From NCBI RefSeq assembly GCF_019399895.1, contig NC_091873.1:6375501-6439500 (forward strand): a stretch of DNA of 64,000 nt, given 5' to 3'. This stretch comes from Cardiocondyla obscurior. Lineage: Eukaryota > Arthropoda > Insecta > Hymenoptera > Formicidae. This document shows, piece by piece, positions 37,801 to 49,969 of the stretch (position 1 is its first letter; every line of letters starts with the position of its first letter). A program made the translations under genes and the position numbers. The notes beneath the pieces are model-generated. The model had not been told where the DNA came from. It made no database searches and was given only the letters and a program-made list of their open reading frames with translations.

Positions 37801-39528
37801 AATTATTAAACTTATATATGAGGATTTGTAAACATTTTCATGTAAAAAATATTAATAGTTCATACGTAAAATCGAAATTTGATAAAATTAGGAAATGTAT
37901 TACATGACTTACAAAGTACTTGACTAAATATCTTATTATATCTCTATTAATCTAATTGCATTTTTTAATATTTTATGGAATATGAACGGCAAGCGAAACG
38001 TACTTGTTTTAAAACAAGTGCAAAAGCATCATCTAAACTCTAAACATATTCTGCCTTTCATATTTTACAAAGAAACATAACGTAATACAACTTGCATAAT
38101 TTGATAGATATAATAAGTTTGTACATTATTTCCAAACTCCTACGCATACAAACTGCATTAATCAGGTCTGACTTATTTTAACAAATTTGATAGAAGTTCC
38201 TTACACAGTACATACAGTGTTTATTACATAAATATTTTGTATATAAGAATGAAAAACAAGATACAGCTGTGTTCTTAGTCTAGAGGATGAATTTGTAAAT
38301 AAATAACATTTTACTATAACGTTTGCAGAAGAGGATTAGAATTACATTTTAAATCGCTGACATGTACATTCAACAAAAACATGTACAATATGATGCAATA
38401 AAGGAAACAGTTTTAAAGCTTCCATTGCACTATTCCCAGAAAAATAAATTTTTCACCAAATGGGGTAATATTCCGATTCTATGAAGCAATGTTATTGCTT
38501 GTATAAGAGTTGACATTTATTTGTTATTTATGTGTAACGATTACTTGATAATATACTGAAATGTACCATATTGAAATATATATTCAAATGCAGTTTTTCA
38601 ATATGTTTATTAGGGCACTGGTATTCATTTAGGATAAAATTAATAAGAATATCCCTCTCCTCTCGGATAAACTTTATTCTAAAGATAGATTTTATTTATT
38701 CACTATCTACTGGTTGTAAACCTTGAATTATGCAATCTTTCAAATTAAATTTTATATGTATATATATATATATTTTTTTTTTTTTTAGAATATAGTTTGA
38801 TCCATTCACTGGAGTAAGGTTCTCTATAATAAATATAAAATATCCGAGGTATACAACGGAATAGTTCTATAAATTTTCACGCACTCTCTACATAGATAGA
38901 GTGTGAAACATGTGCTCGAAATTATGGTTATTTTGTGTACATGCTCCTATAATATGCAACTGGAGATATAAAATATTTTGTTCTGCAACTTATACACACA
39001 TACAATTTAAAATAGCTATTATCTATCTATTTTGCGAGCATTTACATACGGTTACGTTGTATCGTTTCTATCGCTAAGAGTACGAAATTTAAAAATAAAT
39101 AAACACTTATATTCAATGCATATTAACTATTCAGGAAATTTAATATATGAAATAAATTATTTTCACAGCAGTAATATGGCAAGCATTGACCCTGTGATAT
39201 TTTTTTTAAATTTACGTTTAAAAAATAAAATGTATGAGAAAATAGGAATGCAACTATCTTTTAAAATTCGTTACTGAGCATCTTGCTATGATGTCAGATT
39301 TGGCCAGCGTACTCGATATCAGTTTTTGTATGATTCACGATTTTTCAATCAATCGGATTGTTTTAGCGAAATCTTAAAATTGCAATTCTGCACGATTTGC
39401 TAAAATCAAAACAGTATTTATAACTGTATATTCTGAACCTGCTTTATTAATTTCATTTACGCAAAAACATACAGGATTGAGTAATTGCTTTTTCTGACAT
39501 CATAATTTACGTAATATTTGTTAAACTT
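34858..39528. other. AT-rich intergenic DNA
   Basis: About 4.7 kb with long A and T runs, stops in every frame, and no supportable exon, RNA gene or repeat family. One short plus-strand frame (39032-39277) has no recognisable domain. Confidence 0.45.
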
Positions 39529-39624
39529 TCAAATATTTTGTTTAATATTATTTAGCAGTGATAGCACGTCTCTCTCAAGAGGATTTTCATACACATAGGG
39601 GATATGAAGTACCGTTAAAATCAG
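39529..39624 (-). pseudogene. Short coding-like fragment, doubtful
   Basis: A minus-strand frame of 31 codons reads with protein-like composition, including ENPLERDVLSLLNN. This vaguely resembles the PLxxRDxxxLxxLL stretch near the C-terminus of Spo11/topoisomerase VI A proteins, and it lies downstream of the other Spo11-like fragment. No splice sites join the two in frame, and the catalytic middle was not found. It could be chance. Confidence 0.15.
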
Positions 39625-40472
39625 TCAGTCTACAGCAGACATCGATAGAGAAGTATAACAAATTAAATATCTCAATACTAATCACAAAAAATATCGATTC
39701 TTTTTCTATAAAAAAAAAAAAATGTTAATCTCATCGACTAGATAAAATAATATTTGTGAAATTATTTCTTTGAATATCAAACAACTTAAGATAAACTAAA
39801 TTAAAAAAAAAATTTCTAAATTATGATTTGGTTCAAATTTGTGTATATGTCAGAGAAAAGAGCAGTAAAAATATATTACTTAAGAGAGTAAATATCTTTT
39901 TATTGCCAAATAGCAATAAACGCGCACAATAAAATATTTAGCGATTCAGTTTCATCTACTGTCATTACTTCGCTAATAATTAAATTAAGCTAATAAAAAA
40001 AACGGAAATACAAGATACACTAGTTACACATATGAAAATTATTTCTAGTTGTGTTCGTACGTGGCTCTGTTAAACCGTGATCTCTTTTTTTTTGTAAATT
40101 CTATTCAGTACTGGAGTGGAAAGTATTAATTCTAATAATTAATATAATCGTCGTCATTTTCATCTTATTTTAAAATTTCAAATAAAATATCTCTGGTACT
40201 TTCTTTTAAATATAATAATCCGTGTAATAAAAATTTTTTTGTTATTCCTAGTAAATCCTACTACTGCGATAACTTTGGAAATATACCTCAGAAATTTAAC
40301 TTGTTGCAGGGTAGATAAGATTATCACTAATTAGTTAATTTTCTTCCTTTCAATACGTACTTCGCATTATATATACTTAATATTTGAATGCAACTATAAA
40401 ATAATATACGTGCGTAAAATGTATATATACATAAAATACATATTTCTAAAAAAAAAAAAGTATTAGAAGTAC

Positions 40473-40716
40473 CTCTTGATCGTGTAATACCACAATTCAA
40501 TCGTAATAAAGCATAACTTAAACAATTGTCTCTACACAGACTTCGAATCTTATAGATTATGTCTGAATAATAGAAGATATCTCTGCGAGTCACGTCGCCT
40601 TGCATAATTAACGACTTTGAAGCTTTTAAGATGTTTCTCAGCATTGTATATCCAATTTTTATTTCAATTATCAATGTTACGTGACTCGGCGCATAATTAA
40701 AAAGTGGCGACTTCTT
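40473..40716 (-). pseudogene. Spo11/Topo VI A winged-helix-like fragment, exon or pseudogene
   Basis: An open minus-strand stretch ends at a plausible donor (AGAG/GTACTT). It contains MQGDVTRRDIFYYSD, close to the T-[KR]-R-D-[IL]-[YF]-Y motif around the catalytic tyrosine of Spo11-type proteins, preceded by a helical Leu/Ile-rich region as in that family. The sequence after the motif does not match well. I could not find the downstream metal-binding (Toprim) motifs in frame between here and gene A. It may be a decayed copy, a single exon of a divergent gene, or coincidence. Confidence 0.25.
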
Positions 40717-41740
40717 CAGGATAATAAATCACAATCAATCACGCTGTAATAAACAAATGCAAATGATAAACATAGTTTCTGCCTTAATGTCTAAGCCTTT
40801 GTGATCCAATTTTACTATATTTATCAACTTCATAATTTCTAAAGTTTAAACTAATTAATAAGAAAAAATGAAAAAAAAGAAAATCGTAAATAAGTTCAAA
40901 CGTACCCTTAAATATTATTTACGTAAAGTAAAATATAATTTTACTGTATTTATGTTCTAAGAAAATTGGATCAAAAAAAGTTAGGTTAGTTTGTAATATA
41001 CTCTTAGATCTCATTGCAAAACTCGTTATCTCTAATAAAAAAAACGTATTAAAAAAAATGTAAGCAATTAGAATAATAACGAATAAATAGTATGTATAAA
41101 ACATTAATATGGAAAGCAATCAAGTACTAATTGTAGATACATAATATTGTTAATAAGCAAAGCATTTTCTAAGTATTTTAAAAAGAATGTTACAACATTT
41201 TTACACATTTATCTACAGCATCGAATATATACGTTGTGTTTCTACATATATTCTCGTTAAACCATTCATTACCGTAATTACAGCAGAAATTTTTAATTGG
41301 TTTTTTACGTTGTCCTTCCTTTCAGAACTTAATCATAAAGATAATCGAGTTTTGAAATGAGAGGTTTTACACAAAACATGTATGTTACACTCACCTACTG
41401 TATTATTTTTCATACTCTTTCCGCATATATAAACTCTGAAAATAAAATAAAAAGTCATTAACTTCAAGTATTACACTATAGTTTAGTAACACTGCATGCA
41501 AACTCGTTATTAAGCCAGTAAAACATTTCGTTCTTACACAAATTCAGATTATCTTCAAATGGATGATTTAGATATTAAATAATAAAATAACTTGTATGAT
41601 TTAAATCAAAAGTGTGTCTTGCGATACAGAAAGACGGTAATCTTCAGAGACGCGCAATATCTTGATATTCTTCCGTGATGTTTTATAAATTTTATAATTA
41701 ATTTCATAAATGTATAATACAGATAAGAACATTGAATTAC

Positions 41741-41827
41741 CTTTCATTATAACAAATACGTGATCTTTATCTTGAACACCGTGTTGATCCAGAATGGACA
41801 ATTTTATTAGCGTTTGAAAAGAGCAAA
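41741..41827 (-). pseudogene. Ubiquitin-like-fold-like fragment, doubtful
   Basis: A 29-codon minus-strand frame ending at a possible donor (AAAG/GTAATT) contains ILDQHGVQDKDHVFVIMK. This has the spacing of the last part of ubiquilin-like UBL domains (xLxxHGIxDGxTVxLVIK). The preceding half of such a domain is not in frame, so it is either a decayed piece or a chance match. Confidence 0.15.
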
Positions 41828-42258
41828 ATTATAGATACGTTTTCCTTCTTCTCAGATGTTTCTTTAGTGAATAATGATACATCCGACAGTCTACTTCTTA
41901 ATGATATTTGTTATCTTATGATCTATGATCTCGATTATAATTATTGTGATTTAATCTTATGATTGCTATTAAGATTCATTCAAAATAAAATTGCATCTTA
42001 TACAGACGTATAAGATATTCAAGCAATATATTCCTCTTACAACATTAAGCGATTTGTTGACAGTAGATTTCAATGGCTATATCCAGAAGTGTATAAAATT
42101 TTTTAGAAACTTGATGTAGCTCATTTTTTTTTAGAAGCTGGAGATTTTTTACCGTGTCTTTTTTTCGTAAATATTTGAACAGCTCGTTATTGTTACTGTG
42201 TTTTTTTTTTCTCGTCAAGATTTTTCATAATAATCTGTCATCTCCGATAACTTGTAGT

Positions 42259-42264
42259 TTTATT
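42259..42264 (-). terminator. Possible polyadenylation signal of gene B
   Basis: AATAAA on the minus strand, about 380 bases after the gene B stop codon. It was chosen because it is the clearest signal in the proximal 3' region. The cleavage site was not determined. Confidence 0.25.
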
Positions 42265-42642
42265 GCAATGGCATTTATATAGATGTACGGATCCATATTT
42301 CAAATTAGCTGTTTTCTTTAAAACTTAATTAAACGATCATCAAACTCATCCATGAACGAAAATACACGTTTTGTGCAATACGATGTTGAGGCAGAATCTT
42401 TTCCTCGTGATATTAGTAATTTGTAGGAAACTTGATGAATTTTTTTCTCCGATATTTCTCAGGTGCAATAAAATTCATTAAAAAATTGATTTAGATTGAA
42501 CGCTCTCTTCCAAGATATGAATGCCTTCAACATCTATTTTCTTGCAACCAAAAACAGTTAAGGCATCATTATTTAACTTATCGAGAAGAGTATCAAAATT
42601 TCCATAGCTCTTTGAAACGTAGAAGAGCGATATTTTAATTAG

Positions 42643-45600
42643 TTAACAAAGATATTTAGAGTTGTAGTGAAATTTATTATGTTTTACTAACACAAGCTTA
42701 TCAGATTTTGCTGGCAATCGTAGAAAAGTGTCGTCATCACTTAAATGAGAGGCTAGATCTATACTACTATCATTTTGATTATTGCACAGGACGTTTTTTT
42801 CGTTAGATAAATCTGTATATACATCGTCATCGAAAGTCTTCAGTGGCAGGAGGAAATTAGTAGTATCGTTCGATAATATATCTTCCAAATTATTATGTAA
42901 GAAACTGATATTCTCAAAATCGTTTATAAAATCAGTTTTCATTATTTCACTGGCTTCGGTAGAATTTATTTCAAAAGGATCCATATCTGATACGTAAAAT
43001 TCAGAGGAATGTAATTCGTCCGACATCGAAGTGTCGCAATTATTTCTTCCCAGTTGCTCCTCCATCGTATCATTAGAATTTTTGAGAACATCTTTGTAAT
43101 CACACTTCCTTCTACTACCAGAATTAATGTACTGACCGTCTAGTGGCGACTCTATAATTTGATCTCCGGTAAATGTGGTTGAGACAGTACACATGTCATT
43201 AGAATTATTAAGATATTTATTTTTCTCTTCAGCACTTGCGACATGTTTGCCGGTATGATTTGGAACGTAACTACATTTAACGTGATCGTTTGGCATATTT
43301 ATGTCTTGAGATGTCTCGACATTTTCGTTTGCATATATATTGTGCAGAATGTCTTGTGTTTTTACTGTAATAAGATCATTGTCGGTATATATAAATGGTT
43401 TTTTAGCTGGTACATCGGTTAAACTGTCGTAATTAATTTGAGGCTGTTCAGAAGATTGCCAAAAGAGATCCTTTAGAAGATCTTCCTCGTTTTGCATGTT
43501 ATTTGAGAAATTTATGTTCTCTAAATAATCATAATCATTCTTCGTTATTTCGTCAGCTTCTTCTGTTTTTGGAAAACTTTTCAGATTATATTCTACTTCT
43601 GCATTTGAAACAATATCGAAGGTATTGATATCAAATGCCGTATCTGAGGAATGTAATCGATCACTTAATATAGAAGAATCGCAATCGGTCCTTTTTTGTT
43701 GTTCCTTTATCGCAGTATCAGAGTATTTAGCAGTATTGTAGTAATCATTTACTCTCGCATTATCAAAATTGACATGGTTATGCAGTGGTGTTTCTCCAAT
43801 TTCATCTTCAGTAAATGTTGTCGAAACGGTACACGTATCATTGGATTTATCTAGACATTGCTCAGTCATGACGCGCAAAGTTTCTTGTGCTTTTGATGCC
43901 GTATTCATTACATTATTAGTAAGTAAAGGTTTACAATCGATTTTTCTACAATGTGGGCATTCGTCAACTTCACATATCTCCTGTGTTATAATTTCTGTTT
44001 GCTTGCGACGTGTTTGCGTTCGTGTTCGTGTACGCGTTCGCGTGCCCGTTCCTGTTCGCATTTGCGTTCGGGTTCTGGTTCGCGTTTGCGTCCGCGTCCG
44101 CGTTTGCGTTCGAGTAATCTGCGGTCTAAGATCATTTATAGACTTCGATATTTTTATTGTATGCGTAATATCATGAGTAATGTCATCAACAGGCATCGCA
44201 TTACATTTGTGTGATTTTTGCATCGTACTGCAGTTCGTGCTTGTTGGCGATTCTTTCTTGAAAGAATGTTGATCTGCAATATTATTTTGGCACCTCTTGA
44301 ATAAAGGTATTGTCTCCATGGCACTATCTTCCTGAGATGTTAACATTTCCTTATTTTGTGTTACTGAATTGTTGTAAGAACTAGTTGCATTTCCTATTGT
44401 CACGCACAATGATACACAATTTTCTAATTTACTCTCTTTCGCCGTAACTTTAAATCCATTAATATTTTGATCAACAAATATTGGTGACTTCAAACAATGC
44501 AAATTGTAATCGGGTTGTTTTTCATCCTCTTTCGCAAATTCCATGCATGTATTATTTATCTGATTTTTAGTTATGTGTGGATGTTCACTTTTTTGAATGT
44601 TATGATAGAGATCATTTAACGAAGACTTGCTACTGACTGGAGTACAGTTTTCTGTACTATCACTAATTTTAACGTCATAAATAGGTTTACTCTCCAAACG
44701 AATTTTTTCTCCTGTAATTTTCTTGCTTTCGTTAGAACATTCTGTAACATTGGAATTTATGAATTTATTTGAATATTTCGGAGAATTGATATGCTTTTTA
44801 CTTTTCATGATGTTTTTGATGATTTTTAAACATTTCGAATTTTGTTTAGTTCTCTTTCTTTTAACTTTGCTTATTTCATCGTCTTCAGTTAAATCGATGA
44901 TTTCGGTTCCAGTTGAATCAATCGTTATTACAGGTTTCCTTACTTTTTTTTTAATTTTTTTCACTGATCCAAGACTTTTTGATCCCTCTTTTTGTACATA
45001 AATGTTATCTAAAGTCTTATTTTCATTATTTGGCAGCGTATTATTGTTTCGCACACCACTTAAATATTTTATTTTTTGTTGAGATGTATCTTCATTAGTG
45101 TTGCTTTGATGAAATAACAAAGTTGTCTGGTGGTTCTAAAAAACCAATATTTTAAATGTGTTATAATAAACTGTTTGCACAGCTTCTAGATTAATTTTCT
45201 TTTTTTTACATATTAAAATATATCAAAATTAGAACTTTAAATATATTTTGACATTATGACTATTATTTTAAATATAAAAAAAACTACTAAAGTAAAAAAT
45301 AACAGTAAGAGCTCAGTAAAAACTTCTAATTAAATCGATAATTTGCAACTTTAAATAATTTTAATCGTCATAAATTACCTTAGTATACTGTAAGTTTTTA
45401 TTACAGTTATCCATTTTGTCTTCAAAAAGCAGAAACTGTTGATGAACTTGCTCACCAAATAAATCTGATTGAATTAACCATAGTGTTTCATTCTCTTGAC
45501 CAACAGGTCTAGGCACAAATTTCAATAATTTGTCTTGCAATTTCGGCATACGCGGTCCTAGCAGCTCTTCAATCAAGGCTAACTTGTAATTTTTTTCTTT

Positions 45601-46727
45601 TCTTTCAAAAAGAAGAAAAATCCTCTTTGTTTTGTCTTTTGTTGTTTCTTCCATTTTTTTCCACATTTTAAAGACGAGCAAATATCTTATATAAGCTACA
45701 TCAGTTATAGAAGTCATCTGATTTGAGATTTTCCCTCTGTGCCTCTTTGTTTTGAGATTAGTAAAGCTCTTCCTGTGTGAATATAATATTTTGCATTATT
45801 TTTATGTACAAAAAATCAATAGAATTTATATGCTTAAAAATTATTTACGCACATAAATATATGATTGCAAACTTTTGCATATTTTTCTGTTGTATATTTA
45901 ATTCTAAGTAATACCCTGAAAATATGCTCTTCCGAGTTGTCTGCAATATTATAATATTAAATGTTAAAATATCGGCATGGTTACATATCAATTAATTTTT
46001 TTTTAACACTTACTTAAGTATATATACAAAGCTGCAATAATTTTTGCAGCAATTTCAGAAGAATTTATAATATGACTAGAAGTTCCTTCTTCCATTGAAG
46101 TTTTTAACTCCATGTTTATATACACGTTTAACAAAGCCGATACTTTATTTAAATATTGACTATGATCAGTTACATCCTGAGAACAAAAGTAAAAAAAAAT
46201 AAATTAATAGACGAGTAATTACGTTTAAATTAAATTCTGTAAATTGACGAAAAGATCGAAATAAATACCTGTTTTATGTCAAGCCAATAAAAATGAAAGA
46301 ACATTAACATTTTATTTATATGATTTTTAAAATTAACTTCATCGTTAAGTTTGACACTGTTTCCATCTACGCTAGAAAGAATATTCCTGAAATATCGCAA
46401 TCACACAGTTATATATCTGTATTGTTCTCAAGCCGAAATTGTTTATATGTAAACGTTCTATTTGTAAAAATATTAATAATTAAATGTTGAATTAGATCTT
46501 CATAATTGATGCAAATAATCTTACTGGGTGTAGAACAAAAGTAATTGTTCGAGATGTAGATAATTTCTACTTCCTGTGCATAAACGTATAGTTTTATTGA
46601 AATCCGGTAACCATAGAAGAATGTTTTCGATTTTGTTTTTATCTTCCAATCTGATATCTTCCAGACGTTGATGTTTTAAATATGCCTTCGTATTTTTACT
46701 ACTTTTACGCTTAGATGTAGTATCCAT
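42643..46727 (-). CDS. Gene B: unrecognised SUMO-interacting-motif protein, paralogue of gene A (~1,152 aa, 6 coding exons)
   Basis: Exons in transcription order: 46727-46525, 46386-46269, 46176-46014, 45940-45853, 45772-45379, 45135-42643, all GT/AG. The frame is continuous. The start is the first ATG in exon 1. That frame stays open upstream to a plausible acceptor before 46763, so a further 5' exon may exist. Residues 1-322 align with gene A (for example DFNKT/EFKKM, YLNKVSALLNVYINMELK/YLNNMSDLLALYIDMELK, AYIRYLL/MYIRYLL). Introns have the same phases, and exons 2 and 4 (118 and 88 nt) are the same length as their gene A counterparts. The disordered last exon has a strong SUMO-interacting motif (EIIDLTEDDE, ~400-409) flanked by Lys-rich runs, a Thr-Arg dipeptide run (~660-695) followed by a CPHC segment, and two related ~130-residue blocks near the C-terminus. 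I infer a nuclear role; the family is unknown. Confidence 0.8.
43999..44123 (-). repeat. Thr-Arg/Gln codon microsatellite in gene B
   Basis: Six-base units coding Thr-Arg or Thr-Gln expand in frame within the last exon of gene B. Complementary plus-strand frames rich in Arg-Val are shadows of it. Such a run is likely to vary in length between individuals. Confidence 0.85.
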
Positions 46728-46763
46728 ATCTTCCTTTGCAGCTTTGTAATTCACAGTAATTCT

Positions 46764-48977
46764 CTATAATTGAAGAAAAACCTATGTTGTAACACTAATA
46801 ATTATTTTTTATTTTAAATGTTTATGTTAATATTAGTAAAAACGATTAAATTTTATATGAAAAAAAAATTATTGAAGCTACTAAAATTAGTTACAAGTAT
46901 GTATACTCAATAAAAAAAATTAAAAAAAAAATTAAAAAATACTAAAACATGAATAACAAAAATTTAATATTGCGTGTTAAATTTAAAAAGTTTTCGTTTT
47001 ATTTTATTATAATCTTTTATATCTTTGACATTTAGAACAATATATAAATAAATTTAGTTAATTAGTATATTAATAATGTAAAAAATCGTATATAAAAAGA
47101 CATGGAAGCAGCAGTTGTAGGTCTCATTGATTTGCACTACATACAGAAAGTAATGGAAGAGATAAATTATTAAAGCAAAAAATGATAGAAATATATTTTG
47201 AGAAAGTACAGCAAAAAGAACCAAACAAACAGTTTTCTGGCATTGAATATCACGGCAGGTGCATGTATAGACATTAATATTACGGCACGCGATACGCCGC
47301 TATCTGCGAGTAAATCATGAAGTGGTTCTCGCAGCTTTTTTTTCCCCTCTTTTTCTTTTTGCGGATAGAGACAAGAGAAACCGGACCGAAAGTGGAAAAG
47401 TGACCTTCATCTTACAGTGCTTGTCGCAGATTTACGACGTGACGACTGCCCGTCGTGTCCTCTTCGCGAGTCGCGACCTGTCAATGTGGAGGATCCTCTT
47501 CCCGGTCGAGCGAGTTCTCTTCCTGGCCGAGTGTCTCTTCCGAGTCGCATCCGGATAGCAGTACGTCAAGCTTCGACGGTCGTTTTCCCATGTCGCATCC
47601 ACCGGGCCGAGCCTAAGACGGTCTTTTCTGCGACCGTGGCATCTTCCGCGGGACACCGCTACGTCAAAGGACGCAAGATGGGACACGGTCCTACTCGCTG
47701 GTTAATCGCAGTCGAAGACGATGACACGCTCTGTCCGTTCGGTCGTTGAGTTGCGTCGGTTGCGTCGGTTCGGCCGCCCGTGACACAACAGCGCCGCTCG
47801 CCGGCCGACATTCGCGCCACTCGTTCGTGGAGCCGAAACGAAGCAGCCTCGTCCACTCGGGCGGTTGCGTAGAAGGTGCCGAGTCCGACGCCTTTACGCG
47901 TCCGCGTCTGCTGCGACGTCGCCGTCGGTGCGGGCTGCGCACGCACACTCGCCGCGGCAACCTTCCGCCGCTGCCGCCGTTGCATCAGGTGCGTGCCGAT
48001 TATTCGCGACGACGACGTGCCGCGCGTTGTGCGTATTCCTGGCGACGGTAGAGGTGCCGTGGGTGTGCGTCCGGATATCGCTGCGCGCGGGCACTTCCGG
48101 AATTAAATCCCGGCCGAGATATAATGCGACGCCCGCGACGGTCAATCAGTCCGCGCGATTAAGCGCGCGGCCTCGTACGCCCGACGTTCGGAAAAATTGC
48201 GCCTTCCGCGAAATATGGATCCCCGGGAATTGACAGGCGAAGGGAAATCATCGCGCGCGGTACTTCCGGACGTGCCACGTCCCACGCTTGTGTAGCTCGC
48301 GCGTTCGGTCCGTCGCTCGGATAATCTCGGAACGATTGGTACGGCTGCCGCGACGCATACATATACGTCTTATACATTTATGGAAGTAAACAGTATCCGG
48401 CGCGCGCCATCGTGCCCCACGTCCCTGGTCGTGAACGGAGCCCCCCCGTCGGCGGGGTGCGCACACGCCGTCGCACGAGCGGTTCGTCGAAGTCGCCCGG
48501 CAGCGGCCGAGCACGTATGTGACATGGCGTCCGGGTAGAAAGAAAGTTAACTGCTAAATAAGCGTTAATGTTGTTTTTATGACACTGACCGACCGAAAAG
48601 GGAACATCCGAGGCCGCGAATTTCCCACAGACACTGGCATTGATGGTAATGCATGCGAGGAAACCGCAAAGGATCAGCGATGGGTAGGGCTCTACCGTCA
48701 AATACCCGATACTGACACACAACCAACCTCACTCTCTCTGTCTCCGTCTCTCTTCCTCACCCTCTTTTCGTCCCGCCGCCCGTCTCTCTAACTCGCTCGC
48801 TCCTGCACGCTTGCTCTCTCGCCCTCTTTCCTTTTCGCCGCATCGGCTCGCCTCTCCTCTCGTCGCCCAACATCCGTCCATTCGTCCGTACAACCCGCTC
48901 GGCCATACACACGCATCACACCGCTCACTGCCACAAAATCGCCGCACGACGTACCGCGGCACGACCAGTTTTCCACG
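46764..48977. promoter_or_regulatory. Shared upstream region of gene B and WAC
   Basis: Gene B (-) and WAC (+) diverge from this 2.2-kb interval. From 46,764 to about 47,280 it is AT-rich. It then turns sharply into a GC/CpG-rich island (about 47,290-48,730), followed by a pyrimidine-rich tract (about 48,731-48,900) just before the WAC start codon. The island probably holds the WAC promoter and 5' UTR and possibly that of gene B. Overlapping open frames on both strands in the island have no recognisable domain, and I treat them as chance. Confidence 0.45.
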
Positions 48978-49937
48978 ATGGGGATCCGCTCAGGCGCCGT
49001 TCCCCGTGGAAACGACCGCGACGGCGGCGGCCACCGCGCCACGACTTCCCTCGCTCACGGCCCGTTGTCTTATGATTCCAGGTACTTCGAAAAGCACCAG
49101 GCCCATCCCTATCAGGTAAATATCATCCAACATCAAGTGATTGGCGGGTCTAGGATACGTTAAGAAAAAAAAAAAAGAGAGTGAGAGGGGAAGAAGGGGG
49201 GGCTGGGGGTGTGCGTGCGTGATAAACTCGCACCCGCGGCCTCGCCGTCGTCCGGCTCCCGTCGTCATCGCCGTCGAGCAGCATTATTTCCGCCCGCGGT
49301 TCCGCGTCGGTGACCGCGCGAGACACGTCCGAGGACAGGGCCAGGAGACGGATGGAGAAGGGGAGAGACGGCTAAAGATGAGATCGCTCCGGTTCTCGCG
49401 CGGAGGACACGGGACCTACCCGCGGTGACAGCACTCGTCCGCGCGGACCAGCATCAAAGTTCGTATTCGGCTGGCGATGGGCCAATGCCGGGCCCACCGC
49501 CTGCCTTTTTCTTTTAAGACAGAGCATAGCTGGCGATCGCGAATCGCTGGGAATCGATAATGCACGGCTTGATTACGGTCCGGACCGAGACCGCGGTTGT
49601 TACGCTCTCGCGGGATTCGCTCGCCCCTTCGTGTACGCTATCGTCGCGTCGGGCCTCGGCCTCTTTGTCGTCGCCATCGTCAAACCGCGATCCTCCGTGG
49701 CGCAGATTTTCTGCCTTCCAGTCCCGCGACCATCGAAGGTAGACTCGGTCGTTCGCCAGGTCGTAGCCGCAGCGTCGCCGTCGGACAATCGCGATTAGCT
49801 TGATCGCCGCCAATTTGCCGTATCACACGTAAGACTCGACGGTGCTGTAAAACACGTTCAATGCTGATAGGCATACAAACTCCACTTTGACAAGTGACGT
49901 TTTAATTTGTACTTTGCACAGTTTTTTTTTGTTTTCC

Positions 49938-49969
<32 letters not shown>

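Noticed and set aside
43769..44214. Arg-Val and Arg-Ser-rich plus-strand ORFs
   Set aside because: Antisense shadow of the Thr-Arg codon run in gene B.
47417..48233. Overlapping ORFs of 75-122 codons in the CpG island before WAC
   Set aside because: Open on both strands without domains. Better read as promoter/5' UTR sequence.
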